From NCBI GenBank assembly GCA_041591915.1, contig JBFHRB010000029.1, positions 1 through 19,365 on the forward strand: 19,365 bases of DNA, in the 5' to 3' direction. The DNA comes from JBFHRB01 sp041591915. Lineage in GTDB: Bacteria; Actinomycetota; Nitriliruptoria; Nitriliruptorales; Nitriliruptoraceae. The notes under the pieces were generated by a model. That model ran no database searches. It was given only the letters and a program-made list of their open reading frames with translations, and had not been told where the DNA came from. Numbering within the stretch: the stretch's first letter is position 1; each line of letters opens with the position of its first letter. A program made the position numbers and the translations under genes. Of this stretch, positions 1 through 6,975 are shown in pieces.

Positions 1-77
1 ACCTCGAGCTCCATGCCGAGCTCGTCGACGACCGTGCGGGTCGCCCCGACGGTCGACGGCCCCGCGGCCCCGGACAA
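1..77 (-). CDS. 5' end of an unidentified gene, cut by the window edge
   Basis: Reading leftwards from a TTG at 77 there is an open frame to the window edge of about 25 codons. It begins (M)SGAAGPSTVGATRTVVDEL. Every third codon position is G or C, as in the real genes of this window, which supports coding. The TTG lies two bases past the TGA of the adenosyltransferase gene, and a GAGGA motif about 7 bases upstream (inside that gene's last codons) could serve as ribosome binding site. It would therefore be the next gene of the same minus-strand operon. A later in-frame ATG near 15 is an alternative start. The fragment is too short for me to recognise a family. Confidence 0.4.
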   Translation of the reverse strand, partial: MSGAAGPSTVGATRTVVDELGMELE

Positions 78-79
78 GG

Positions 80-631
80 TCAGTCCTCGGTCCGCGAGGG
101 CACCCACTCCCCCTCGACGGCGCGTGCGAGTACGAACAGCGCGTCGCTGAGGCGGTTCAGGTAGTGGACCGGCGTGTCGTCGGGCAGCAGGCCCTCGGCC
201 TGCATCGTCACCGTGCGGCGCTCGGCTCGCCGACAGATCGTGCGGGCGAGGTCGAGCGCGGCAGCCGCCGCGTCACCGCCGGGAACCACGAACTCCTGCG
301 GGAGCGGGAAGCGCTCCTCCACGTCGTCGATGAGCCGCTCGAGTGCCGTCACCATGTCCTCGTCGACGCGGGAGACGCCGACGGCGAGCTTGTCCCACTC
401 CTCGACCCGCGTGGCGAGCTGGGCGCCGAGGGCGAACAGCTCCCGCTGGATGCCGAGGATGACGTCGTGCCACTCGCTGTCCGTCGGGAGTGCGGCGCGG
501 GCCATGCCCAGGGCGCTGACGCACTCGTCGACCGTTCCGTAGGCCTCGGTCCGGAGGTCGTCCTTGCGCACGCGGCCGCCGTAGAGCAGCCCCGTGGTGC
601 CGTCGTCTCCGCGGCGCGTGTAGACCTTCAA
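80..631 (-). CDS. mmaB: Cob(I)yrinic acid a,c-diamide / cob(I)alamin adenosyltransferase, PduO type
   Basis: This enzyme transfers the adenosyl group of ATP to cob(I)alamin, making adenosylcobalamin in the cytoplasm. The 183-residue product opens with the family's ATP-binding signature TRRGDDGTTG (residues 5-14) and a following GGRVRKDD stretch. It has the EAYGTVDE motif in its first third, and near the C-terminus ICRRAERRTV and the YLNRLSDALFVLAR helix that pack the trimer active site. A longer open frame to 832 exists, but I chose TTG at 631: a GGAGGT at 637-642 (minus strand) sits 5 bases before it, and homology starts at residue 2 (KVYTRRGDDG). It probably forms an operon with the gene starting at 77. 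No B12-dependent enzyme is visible here, so its customer is elsewhere. The family call is very secure; the symbol (mmaB, cobO, pduO usage varies) is less so. Confidence 0.93.
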   Translation of the reverse strand: MKVYTRRGDDGTTGLLYGGRVRKDDLRTEAYGTVDECVSALGMARAALPTDSEWHDVILGIQRELFALGAQLATRVEEWDKLAVGVSRVDEDMVTALERLIDDVEERFPLPQEFVVPGGDAAAAALDLARTICRRAERRTVTMQAEGLLPDDTPVHYLNRLSDALFVLARAVEGEWVPSRTED

Positions 632-855
632 GCTGGACCTCCGGGCTGGGCCGACGAGCGTACCGAGGGCCGCGAGGCCGCCGGCCCCCGGTGCGAGCTG
701 GCCCGTCCACACGTTCGCACGCCGCGTTGCAGGGCGAGAACGGCGTCGAGTACCGTCCGGTTCGCGCCAGTCCGGCGCCCCGGCGCGTCCGACGCCCCTC
801 CCCGCTCGAACGCGGGAGCGTCTCGCCGCCAACCACCTCTGACATCGAGGGTGAC
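632..855. promoter_or_regulatory. Divergent intergenic region (224 bp)
   Basis: This gap separates the minus-strand adenosyltransferase from the plus-strand small-protein/pab genes, so it should hold promoters for both directions. A weak plus-strand candidate is TTGCAG at 727-732 with TACCGT at 751-756 (18 bp spacer). A small inverted repeat, CCCGC (801-805) and GCGGG (812-816), lies between this and the small gene. I see no cobalamin riboswitch. The promoter assignment is only suggestive. Confidence 0.3.
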
Positions 856-1101
856 GTGTCCGACGCCGCCTCCTCCCCCCGCAAGGCGTTCCGCGTGCTC
901 ACGCGGACCCGCGGCGGGTACGACGGTGCGGTCATGTACGACGTGCAGCTGCAGGTCGTGGCCACCGGTGCGCTCGTCTGGGCCCAGACCTTCTCCGACG
1001 AGGAGCAGGCCCGCGACTTCGAGGACCAGCTCGACACCGACCTCGACGGGCTCGACGAGGCGGAGTTCCGGCGGAAGTACAGCGTCCCGTCCACGACCTG
1101 A
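856..1101 (+). CDS. Small acidic protein of unknown function (81 aa)
   Basis: I do not recognise this family. The product has a basic N-terminal segment (SSPRKAFRVLTRTRGGYDG), then a stretch that looks like beta strands (VMYDVQLQVVATGALVWAQTF), then an acidic helix-like tail (DEEQARDFEDQLDTDLDGLDEAEF). There are no transmembrane segments, signal peptide or cysteines. The GTG at 856 was chosen over an open extension back to 691 because a GAGGG at 847-851 lies just before it and the extension has no protein-like character. Its stop codon is one base before the ATG of pabB, so the two are almost certainly co-transcribed. It might therefore accompany chorismate amination, but that is inference from position only. 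Confidence 0.7.
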   Translation: MSDAASSPRKAFRVLTRTRGGYDGAVMYDVQLQVVATGALVWAQTFSDEEQARDFEDQLDTDLDGLDEAEFRRKYSVPSTT

Positions 1102-1102
1102 C

Positions 1103-2536
1103 ATGGCTGGCCTCCCCGGGCTGCGGCCGGCAGACGCGCGGGTCCGGGAGCTGACCGACGCACCTCGTCGAGGCGACGGGACGGTCGACCTCGACGCGAT
1201 CGTGCGCTGCCTGCGGTCGCGAGGGCGCGTGCACGTGCTCGAGACCCGGCAGGGCGTCCCGGCCGCCGGGCACGTGTCCTACGTGGTCCCGGATGCCGGC
1301 GTCCGCGTCGAGGACGACGGCGAGACGACCCGGCTCGTCTCGCCCCGCGGGCAGGTCGTCCTCGGCAGCGACCCCTTCGCGTGCATCGACGACCTGACCC
1401 GTGCCATCGGCCTGTCGCCCGACGACCCGCCCGGGCCGTACCCGTTCTCGGGCGGGCTCGTCGGCGCCTTCTCGTACGATCTCTCCCGCCGCGTGGAGCG
1501 GCTCCCGACACGGGCGGTCGACGACCGGTCCCACCCCCATCTCGTCCTGCACCTCGCACCGGTCGTGGTGGTGGTCGACCACCGGGACGAGACGGCCCAC
1601 CTCGTGCACCGGCCCATCCTGGCCGAGGACACCGACGACCTGGCAGACAGCGTCCTCCGCGTCCTCGCCGAGCCGCCTCCCCCACTGCCGCGCGTCGTCG
1701 TGCCGGCACAGCTCGCCGTGACCAGCCTGCCGGCGCCGGCCTACCGCTCACGGGTCCGCGACATCCTCGACGACATCGCCGCCGGCGAGACGTTCCAGGT
1801 CAACCTGAGCCAGCGGATCTCGGCGCAGTGGCCCGCAGACGTCCACGCCCTGTACCGGGCCATGCGCGACCGCAGCCCGGCGCCCTACGGCGCGGTGATC
1901 GAGGGTCCGGTCGACATCGCGTCGATCTCCCCGGAGACGTTCCTCGAGGCGACCGGCCGCCACGTGCGAACCCGCCCGATCAAGGGCACACGACCTCGCG
2001 GGGGGACCGCCGCCGAGGACGAGCGGCTGCGCGCCGAGCTCACGTCCTCCGAGAAGGACGCGGCCGAGAACGTCATGGTCGTCGACATGGAACGCAACGA
2101 TCTCGGCCGCGTCGCCGAGATCGGAAGCGTCCGGGTGCCCTCGCTGCTCGAGGTCGAGGGCCATCCCACCGTCTGGCACCTCGTCTCAACCGTGGAGGCG
2201 ACCCTCGCCGACGGGGTCGGTTGGGGTGGCCTGCTCCGGGCCGCCTTCCCGTGCGGCTCGGTGACGGGCACGCCCAAGGTCCGGGCGATGGAGCTGATCG
2301 ACGGGTACGAACCGGTCCGCCGCGGCTACTACTGCGGGGCCCTGGGGTACATCTCGGCGGGGGCCCTCGGGACCTCGGTCACGATCCGCACGGCAGTCCT
2401 CCTGCCCGATGGAACCGTTGACTACGGTGCCGGCGGCGGCGTGGTCGCGGACTCCGACCCGGCCGGCGAGCACGAGGAGAGCATCGCGAAGGCACAGGCG
2501 TTCCTCGACGCGGTCGGGGCGTTCGGCCTCCGCTGA
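1103..2536 (+). CDS. pabB: Aminodeoxychorismate synthase component I
   Basis: PabB converts chorismate plus ammonia into 4-amino-4-deoxychorismate, the first step of p-aminobenzoate synthesis for folate. The 477-residue product is a standard-length chorismate-utilising enzyme. It has an N-terminal beta-sandwich half (SGGLVGAFSYDLSRRVE) and the catalytic C-terminal half with GETFQVNLSQR, ISPETFL, PIKGTRPRG, SSEKDAAENVMVVDMERNDLGR, CGSVTGTPKVRAMELI and GYYCGALGY. Lys294 in PIKGT is the residue that separates PabB from anthranilate synthase (PIAGT), so this is PabB rather than TrpE. No glutamine amidotransferase gene (pabA) is in the window, and none is fused. The ATG is one base after the upstream stop with no clear ribosome binding site, suggesting translational coupling. 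The next gene, 33 bp on, completes the pathway. Confidence 0.93.
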   Translation: MAGLPGLRPADARVRELTDAPRRGDGTVDLDAIVRCLRSRGRVHVLETRQGVPAAGHVSYVVPDAGVRVEDDGETTRLVSPRGQVVLGSDPFACIDDLTRAIGLSPDDPPGPYPFSGGLVGAFSYDLSRRVERLPTRAVDDRSHPHLVLHLAPVVVVVDHRDETAHLVHRPILAEDTDDLADSVLRVLAEPPPPLPRVVVPAQLAVTSLPAPAYRSRVRDILDDIAAGETFQVNLSQRISAQWPADVHALYRAMRDRSPAPYGAVIEGPVDIASISPETFLEATGRHVRTRPIKGTRPRGGTAAEDERLRAELTSSEKDAAENVMVVDMERNDLGRVAEIGSVRVPSLLEVEGHPTVWHLVSTVEATLADGVGWGGLLRAAFPCGSVTGTPKVRAMELIDGYEPVRRGYYCGALGYISAGALGTSVTIRTAVLLPDGTVDYGAGGGVVADSDPAGEHEESIAKAQAFLDAVGAFGLR

Positions 2537-2569
2537 GCCCGCCCCGACCCTGGAGCACGAGGAGGACCC

Positions 2570-3439
2570 ATGAGCCTGCACGCCTGGCTCGGCGACGCCC
2601 TCGTCCCCGCGGCCGACGCACAGGTCAGCGTGTTCGACCGCGGGTTCCGCAGCGGCGAGGGGGTGTTCGAGACCGTGCGGGCCTACAAGGCGCATCCGTT
2701 CCGCCTGCACGCGCACCTCGACCGGGCAGAGGCCGGAGCGCGCGAGCTCGCATTCGACCTACCGGCGCGCGCCGACCTCGTCCACGCGGTGACCGAGGTC
2801 GCCCGCGCCAACCTCTCCGAGTTCGACGGCGCGGACTCGGCGGTGCGCATCATCGTCACCCCGGGCGCCATCGACCCGCGCTCACCGCTCCCGGGCACCC
2901 CGCTCGGGGGGCCGACCGTCGTCGTGACCTCCCAGCCCCTGGCCATGGATGCCGCCGTCTACCGCGAGGGCGTCGAGGCGACCGCGGTGCCGTGGTCGCG
3001 GGAGCTCCCCCACATCAAGGCGACGTCCTACCTGGCGTCCGTGCGAGCGCGGCGGGTCGCCGCGCAGCAGGGGGCGTACGAGGCCCTGCTGACCGACGAC
3101 CGCGGCCGCATCCTCGAAGGCTCGTTCTCCAACGTGTTCGCGGTCGTCGCGGGGCGGCTCGTCACGCCCCCGACCTCCGCCGGCATCCTCGCGGGCGTGA
3201 CGCGCGCCACGGTGCTCGAGGTGGCGAAGGGCCAGGAGATCCCCGTCGACGAGCGCCCGCTCACGCTCGACGAGCTCGCCACCGCGGACGAGGCGTTCCT
3301 CACGGCGACGACGCGCGAACTGGTGCCGCTGGTCCGCGTCGCCGGCCGCCGGGTGGGCAGCGGCCGGCCGGGGAGGCTCACCGCGTCCCTCCACGAGGGC
3401 TACCGCGACCTGGTCCGGCTGGAGTCGGGCGAGCTCTAG
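2570..3439 (+). CDS. pabC: Fold-type IV PLP enzyme, probable aminodeoxychorismate lyase
   Basis: This is a class IV aminotransferase-fold PLP enzyme of 289 residues. Next to pabB it most likely releases pyruvate from aminodeoxychorismate to give p-aminobenzoate. Visible family features are the N-terminal DRGFRSGEGVFETVRAY, the PLP-binding Lys150 in HIKATSYL, the cofactor-contacting Glu183 in ILEGSFSNVF, and the phosphate-binding SAGILAGVTRATVLE. An AGGAGG at 2560-2565 precedes the ATG. Sequence alone does not cleanly separate lyases from branched-chain or D-amino acid transaminases in this fold, so the substrate comes from gene context. The last codons overlap tail-to-tail with the minus-strand 96-residue gene through a shared CTAG. 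Confidence 0.82.
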   Translation: MSLHAWLGDALVPAADAQVSVFDRGFRSGEGVFETVRAYKAHPFRLHAHLDRAEAGARELAFDLPARADLVHAVTEVARANLSEFDGADSAVRIIVTPGAIDPRSPLPGTPLGGPTVVVTSQPLAMDAAVYREGVEATAVPWSRELPHIKATSYLASVRARRVAAQQGAYEALLTDDRGRILEGSFSNVFAVVAGRLVTPPTSAGILAGVTRATVLEVAKGQEIPVDERPLTLDELATADEAFLTATTRELVPLVRVAGRRVGSGRPGRLTASLHEGYRDLVRLESGEL

Positions 3440-3726
3440 CTCGGCGGCCCCATCGGCACGACCAGTACCGGCGAGTTGCAGCTGCGGCGGATCTCGATGC
3501 ACAGCTGGCGGTAGAAGTCGGACGAGAAGAAGCGATCCGCGGCCTTGCCGTGGGGGAAGTCGATCATGACCGACCAGGTCGGCCCGCTGTCCCCACGCTG
3601 GACCGGGTACGTGGGCCCCATGACCGACTCGATGCGGCTGACCAGTCGGTTCCCGAGCAGCCGGTCGCGTGTGTCGAAGACGATCTCGTACCGACCCGGC
3701 CCGTCGGGGATGTCGGTCGTGCTCAC
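3436..3726 (-). CDS. Unknown 96-aa protein coupled to the F420-NADP reductase
   Basis: I do not recognise this family. The product is soluble, begins MSTTDIPDGPGRYEIVFDTR and contains RLVSRIESVMGPTYPV and WSVMIDFPHGKAADRFFSSD. A single cysteine pair region, QLCIEIRRSC, lies toward the C-terminus, and it ends in VLVVPMGPPS. The predicted alternation of strands and helices suggests a small alpha/beta domain. The GTG at 3726 overlaps the upstream reductase stop by four bases (GTGA), so it should be translated with that gene. That makes it a candidate partner or accessory of F420/NADP chemistry. This is position-based inference. The stop TAG shares a CTAG with the stop of the convergent PLP-enzyme gene. 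Confidence 0.75.
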   Translation of the reverse strand: MSTTDIPDGPGRYEIVFDTRDRLLGNRLVSRIESVMGPTYPVQRGDSGPTWSVMIDFPHGKAADRFFSSDFYRQLCIEIRRSCNSPVLVVPMGPPS

Positions 3727-4478
3727 GACGCCTCGCTGGCCCGTTGCTTGCGGCCGGCGCGGGCCGAGCCGTCAGCGAGGTGGGCGTGGATGGCCTCCTC
3801 GTCACGCTCGATGCCGTCGATCAGCAGGCCTGCCTGGATCTTGTACAGCTTGTTGATCGTGAGGATGAGCGGCGTGATGTTCTCCACGTACTCGCTCAGG
3901 CGCAGCGGGCCGCAGTGCACGCCCCACATGCCCTCGATGCGGGAGGCGAGGTGCGCGACCCGGTGGTTCGCGTCCCAGTCGTCCCCGCAGATCAGGACGT
4001 GCGTGACGATCGGCTCGTCGACCCGCAGCAGCCTCCGGCTGGACACGTCGTGGAACGAGCTCACCACCCGCGCCTCCGGCCACAGCTCCTGGCACTCCTC
4101 GGCCGCGCTGCCCGCCTCGACCCGCACGGCCCGGGGGCCCCGATCGTCGAAGATCATCGGGTTGACGACGTTGACGACGACCTTGCCCGCGACGTGCTCG
4201 CGCAGCGGCGGCAGGAGCGTCTGCTGGGCGTCGTGCGGGACGGCGACGACGACGATCTCGGCCTGCTTGGCGGCATCCTCGTTGACGGCGGCGTGGACGG
4301 CGTGGTCCGGTCCGATCCGCTCGACGACGTCGGCGACGGCCTTCTCGGCCTTCTCGAGCGTTCGGGAACCGATGTGGACCTCGTGGCCCGCCCTCGCCCA
4401 TCGGGCAGCGAGGCCTCGCCCCTGTGGTCCGGTTCCACCGAGGATCCCAAGCACCTCGCGGTAGTCGGAGCTCGTCAC
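3723..4478 (-). CDS. npdG: NADPH-dependent F420 reductase (F420H2:NADP oxidoreductase)
   Basis: The enzyme moves hydride between NADP(H) and the deazaflavin coenzyme F420 in the cytoplasm, linking the two redox pools. The 251-residue product has the N-terminal Rossmann motif GGTGPQG (residues 14-20), followed by HIGSR (near 35-39), whose Ser-Arg fits binding of the NADP 2'-phosphate. It then has VVVAVPHDA, the VVNVVNPMIFD loop, VVSSFHDVS and the C-terminal GPLRLSEYVENITPLILTINKLYK stretch typical of this family. The GTG at 4478 has a GGAGGG about 7 bases upstream. It heads a two-gene operon with the 96-residue unknown protein, with which it overlaps by four bases. Its presence implies that the host makes F420. 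The family also contains NADP oxidoreductases of unproven F420 use, but the overall match is good. Confidence 0.88.
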   Translation of the reverse strand: MTSSDYREVLGILGGTGPQGRGLAARWARAGHEVHIGSRTLEKAEKAVADVVERIGPDHAVHAAVNEDAAKQAEIVVVAVPHDAQQTLLPPLREHVAGKVVVNVVNPMIFDDRGPRAVRVEAGSAAEECQELWPEARVVSSFHDVSSRRLLRVDEPIVTHVLICGDDWDANHRVAHLASRIEGMWGVHCGPLRLSEYVENITPLILTINKLYKIQAGLLIDGIERDEEAIHAHLADGSARAGRKQRASEAS

Positions 4479-4585
4479 GCTGCAGCCCTCCGTCGATCGC
4501 GCGCCGGGGCGTGACTATGGCATACCTCGGGGAGGGGTGCGACGACGGATAGACTCCCCCGGCTCCAAGGCCGAGAGGAGTCCGG
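4479..4585. promoter_or_regulatory. Divergent promoter region between npdG and the hydrolase/nadB pair
   Basis: The 107 bp gap must serve both directions. For the plus strand, TAGACT at 4550-4555 fits the actinobacterial TANNNT -10 pattern. It would start transcription about 25 bases before the GTG at 4586, which has an AGAGGAG binding site at 4574-4580. No convincing -35 is seen. For the minus strand, CATAGT-like bases around 4511-4520 are the only A+T-rich candidate. Confidence 0.35.
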
Positions 4586-5434
4586 GTGGCTGAGCGCACC
4601 GAACGGCTGCGCTGGCACCGTACGACGCTCGATGGTCGGGTCGTGGTCTACGGCGAGGCCGGCGACGGCCCACCCGCGGTGTTCCTCCACGGGTGGGGGC
4701 TGTCGAGCCGCGCGTACGAGCAGGCGCTGCCCGGCCTGCTGCGTGCCGGCGTGCGGGTGATCGCCCCGGCGCTGCCCGGCTTCGGTCGCAGTGCACCACT
4801 GCCCGGCGAGCTGCGCTGGGACGCCCTCGCGCGCTGGGCCGACCACCTCCTGGACCACCTCGTCGGGAGCGAGCCGGCGTTCCTGATCGGGCACTCGTTC
4901 GGTGGCGGGGTCGCGACCGCCACCGCCTACCACCACCCCGAGCGCGTCCGCAGCCTCGTCCTCATCAACGCCGTCGGCGGTGGCGTCTGGAAGCACGGCG
5001 CACGAGGGCGGCGCCATCTCGCCGAACGCCCGCTCTGGCACTGGCTCTCCGCCATGCCGCGCGAGTTCGCGGCACGCGAGTACCTGACGACGCTGCCGCG
5101 CGTGGCCCGCGTGTTCGTGGACAACGCGTTGCGCGACCCGCGGAGGATGGTCGAGCTGGGACTGTTCGCCGGCCGTGCCGACCTGCGCGACGAGCTGGCC
5201 GAGGTGGCACGTCGGGAGATCCCCGTCACCGTCCTGTGGGGCGACCAGGACCGCGTCATGACCGAGGACGCGTTCCGGGCGCTCTGCGAGTCGGCCGGAC
5301 TGCACGGGCAGGTGATCCCCGACGCCGACCACTCATGGCTTCTCGCCGACCCTGACGCCTTCGGCGAGTACGTCACGAACTCACTCACCATCCACGCCAT
5401 GCTCGACCGTCGACGCGCCGGCAGGGGCGCGTGA
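4586..5434 (+). CDS. Alpha/beta-hydrolase fold protein
   Basis: A 282-residue cytoplasmic serine hydrolase of the broad alpha/beta-hydrolase superfamily, with unknown substrate. The catalytic set is intact: the oxyanion loop FLHGWG (residues 33-38), nucleophile Ser104 in IGHSFGGG, acid Asp222 in LWGDQD, and His249 in DADHSW. A cap region rich in Trp, Arg and Leu lies between Ser and Asp (about residues 125-205). It has no signal peptide. The GTG start has a strong AGAGGAG five bases upstream. Its TGA overlaps the GTG of nadB by four bases, so the two are coupled. Why a hydrolase should be paired with aspartate oxidase is not obvious; it might act on an ester, lactone or thioester unrelated to NAD. 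Confidence 0.88.
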   Translation: MAERTERLRWHRTTLDGRVVVYGEAGDGPPAVFLHGWGLSSRAYEQALPGLLRAGVRVIAPALPGFGRSAPLPGELRWDALARWADHLLDHLVGSEPAFLIGHSFGGGVATATAYHHPERVRSLVLINAVGGGVWKHGARGRRHLAERPLWHWLSAMPREFAAREYLTTLPRVARVFVDNALRDPRRMVELGLFAGRADLRDELAEVARREIPVTVLWGDQDRVMTEDAFRALCESAGLHGQVIPDADHSWLLADPDAFGEYVTNSLTIHAMLDRRRAGRGA

Positions 5435-6975
5435 CGGGGCCGCCCGACGCCGCCGTCCCCGCCGCGCCCGGGCGCGTCGAGGCCGACGTCGCCATCATCG
5501 GCGCCGGCGTCGCCGGCCTCTATGCGAGCATCAACCTCCCGGAGGGGCTGGACGTCGTCGTCATCGACAAGGGGGCGGCGGCCTCCGGGTCGTCCCCGCT
5601 CGCGCAGGGCGGCATGGCTGCCGCGCTCGGCCCGGACGACAGCCCGGAGCTGCACGCCGAGGACACGGCCCGCGCCGGCGCCGGGCTCGTGGACCCGGCC
5701 GCGGCGCTCGTGCACGCGGCCGAGACCCCCGAGCACACGCAGCGGCTCATCGACCTCGGCGCGGAGTTCGATCGCAACCCCGACGGGTCGATCCACCTGG
5801 CCCGCGAGGGCGGGCAGGCCGTGGCACGGTCGGTCCACCGGGCGGACGCGACCGGTGCGGAGCTCGTGCGGGTGCTGCGGCTGGCGGCCACGCCACGTGT
5901 CCGGCGCCTGCAGGGCAACGCCCTCGACATCGCCACGACGGCGACCGGCGAGGCGTGCGGGGTCTGGGTGCTGTCCGACGGCGAGCTCGTGCTCGTCCGG
6001 GCGCGCGCGGTGCTCCTCGCCACCGGCGGCTGCGGGGGCCTGTACGCGGCCACGACCAACCGCGACCACGCGACCGGCGACGGGGTCGCCCTCGCGTACG
6101 ACGCCGGCGCGGCCGTGCGCGGGATGGAGTTCGTGCAGTTCCACCCGACGGGGCTGGCGATCGAGGGTTCGTGGCGGCTGCTGCTGACGGAGGCGCTCCG
6201 CGGGGCCGGGGCGACGCTGCACAACGCGGCGGGCGAGCGGTTCGTGCACGAGTTCCACCCCGACGCCGAGCTCGCACCCCGCCACGTCGTCGCTCGCGCC
6301 ATCCTGGAGCAGGACGGCGGCGCGTGGCTCGATGCGACCCACCTCGGGATCGAGGCTCTCGAGCACGAGTTCCCGACCGTCCTCGAGGGCGCCCGCCGGT
6401 ACGGGTTCGACCTCGCGACCGAGCGCGTGCCGGTGACCCCTGCCGCGCACTACATGGTCGGTGGCGTCCGCACCGACCTGTACGCACGCACGTCCGTGCC
6501 CGGCCTGTACGCCGCCGGCGAGGTCGCGAGCACGGGCCTGCACGGCGGCAACCGGATGGCCGGCAACTCCCTCAGTGAGGCGCTCGTCTTCGGGGCACGC
6601 GCAGCCGTCACCATCGTGCGCGACCTGCCGGCCTCGCCCGGCCTCCCGGCCGTCGAGCCCGAGCTCGCCACCGCCACACCGGGTGACGTACGCCAGCGGA
6701 TGCGTGAGGCCATGCTCGCCGGTGCCGGACCCGTCCGGTCAGCGGCCAGCCTGCGGATGGCGTGCGACACGCTCCGGACCCTGCGCGAGGAGCTGGGCCC
6801 CCGCTCGACCGACACCGAGAGCGTCGAGCTGCACGCGGCCATCACCACCGCCGAGCTGATCTGCCGGAGTGCCCTGCTGCGAGACGAGACCCGCGGGGGC
6901 CACTTCCGCACCGACTGCCCGGACCCGGAGGCCCGATGGGCCGGCGTGCACCTCGAGCAGGTGCGGCCCGGCTAG
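5431..6975 (+). CDS. nadB: L-aspartate oxidase
   Basis: NadB is an FAD enzyme that oxidises L-aspartate to iminoaspartate, which quinolinate synthase then condenses on the way to NAD. The 514-residue product has the dinucleotide-binding GAGVAG (24-29), SSPLAQGGMAAAL for flavin contact, ATGGCGGLY, and the FAD-binding GEVASTGLHGGNRMAGNSLSEALVFG. The catalytic-type residues of the succinate dehydrogenase/fumarate reductase/NadB superfamily are in place: His238 in FHPTG, Arg284 in PRHVVAR, His340 in PAAHYMVGG and Arg375 in GGNRM. The C-terminal helical domain ends with ETRGGHFRTDCP, as expected. nadA and nadC, the usual neighbours, are not here. The GTG start overlaps the hydrolase stop. The stop codon shares a CTAG with the convergent ferritin-like gene. 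Confidence 0.92.
   Translation: MTGPPDAAVPAAPGRVEADVAIIGAGVAGLYASINLPEGLDVVVIDKGAAASGSSPLAQGGMAAALGPDDSPELHAEDTARAGAGLVDPAAALVHAAETPEHTQRLIDLGAEFDRNPDGSIHLAREGGQAVARSVHRADATGAELVRVLRLAATPRVRRLQGNALDIATTATGEACGVWVLSDGELVLVRARAVLLATGGCGGLYAATTNRDHATGDGVALAYDAGAAVRGMEFVQFHPTGLAIEGSWRLLLTEALRGAGATLHNAAGERFVHEFHPDAELAPRHVVARAILEQDGGAWLDATHLGIEALEHEFPTVLEGARRYGFDLATERVPVTPAAHYMVGGVRTDLYARTSVPGLYAAGEVASTGLHGGNRMAGNSLSEALVFGARAAVTIVRDLPASPGLPAVEPELATATPGDVRQRMREAMLAGAGPVRSAASLRMACDTLRTLREELGPRSTDTESVELHAAITTAELICRSALLRDETRGGHFRTDCPDPEARWAGVHLEQVRPG

Noticed and set aside
691..855. N-terminal extension of the 81-residue gene
   Set aside because: The added residues are basic and low-complexity; a GAGGG ribosome binding site supports the GTG at 856.
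164..1102. Large N-terminal extension of the pabB reading frame
   Set aside because: The frame is open only because of high GC. It runs antisense to the adenosyltransferase gene and through the small gene, with Ser/Arg/Thr-rich junk composition, and PabB homology begins after the ATG at 1103.
273..1751. Long minus-strand open frame opposite pabB and the small gene
   Set aside because: Arg/Gly/Pro-rich translation with no recognisable domain; a shadow of genes on the other strand.
1103..2536. Anthranilate synthase component I (trpE)
   Set aside because: The active-site motif is PIKGT rather than PIAGT, and the next gene is a pabC-like enzyme, not trp genes.
2992..4464. 490-residue plus-strand open frame over pabC, the 96-aa gene and npdG
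   Set aside because: It runs antisense to npdG and out of frame with pabC, has no coherent domain, and has poor codon-position bias.
4927..6543. 538-residue minus-strand frame opposite the hydrolase and nadB
   Set aside because: His/Arg/Val-rich shadow translation; nadB on the other strand has all expected motifs.
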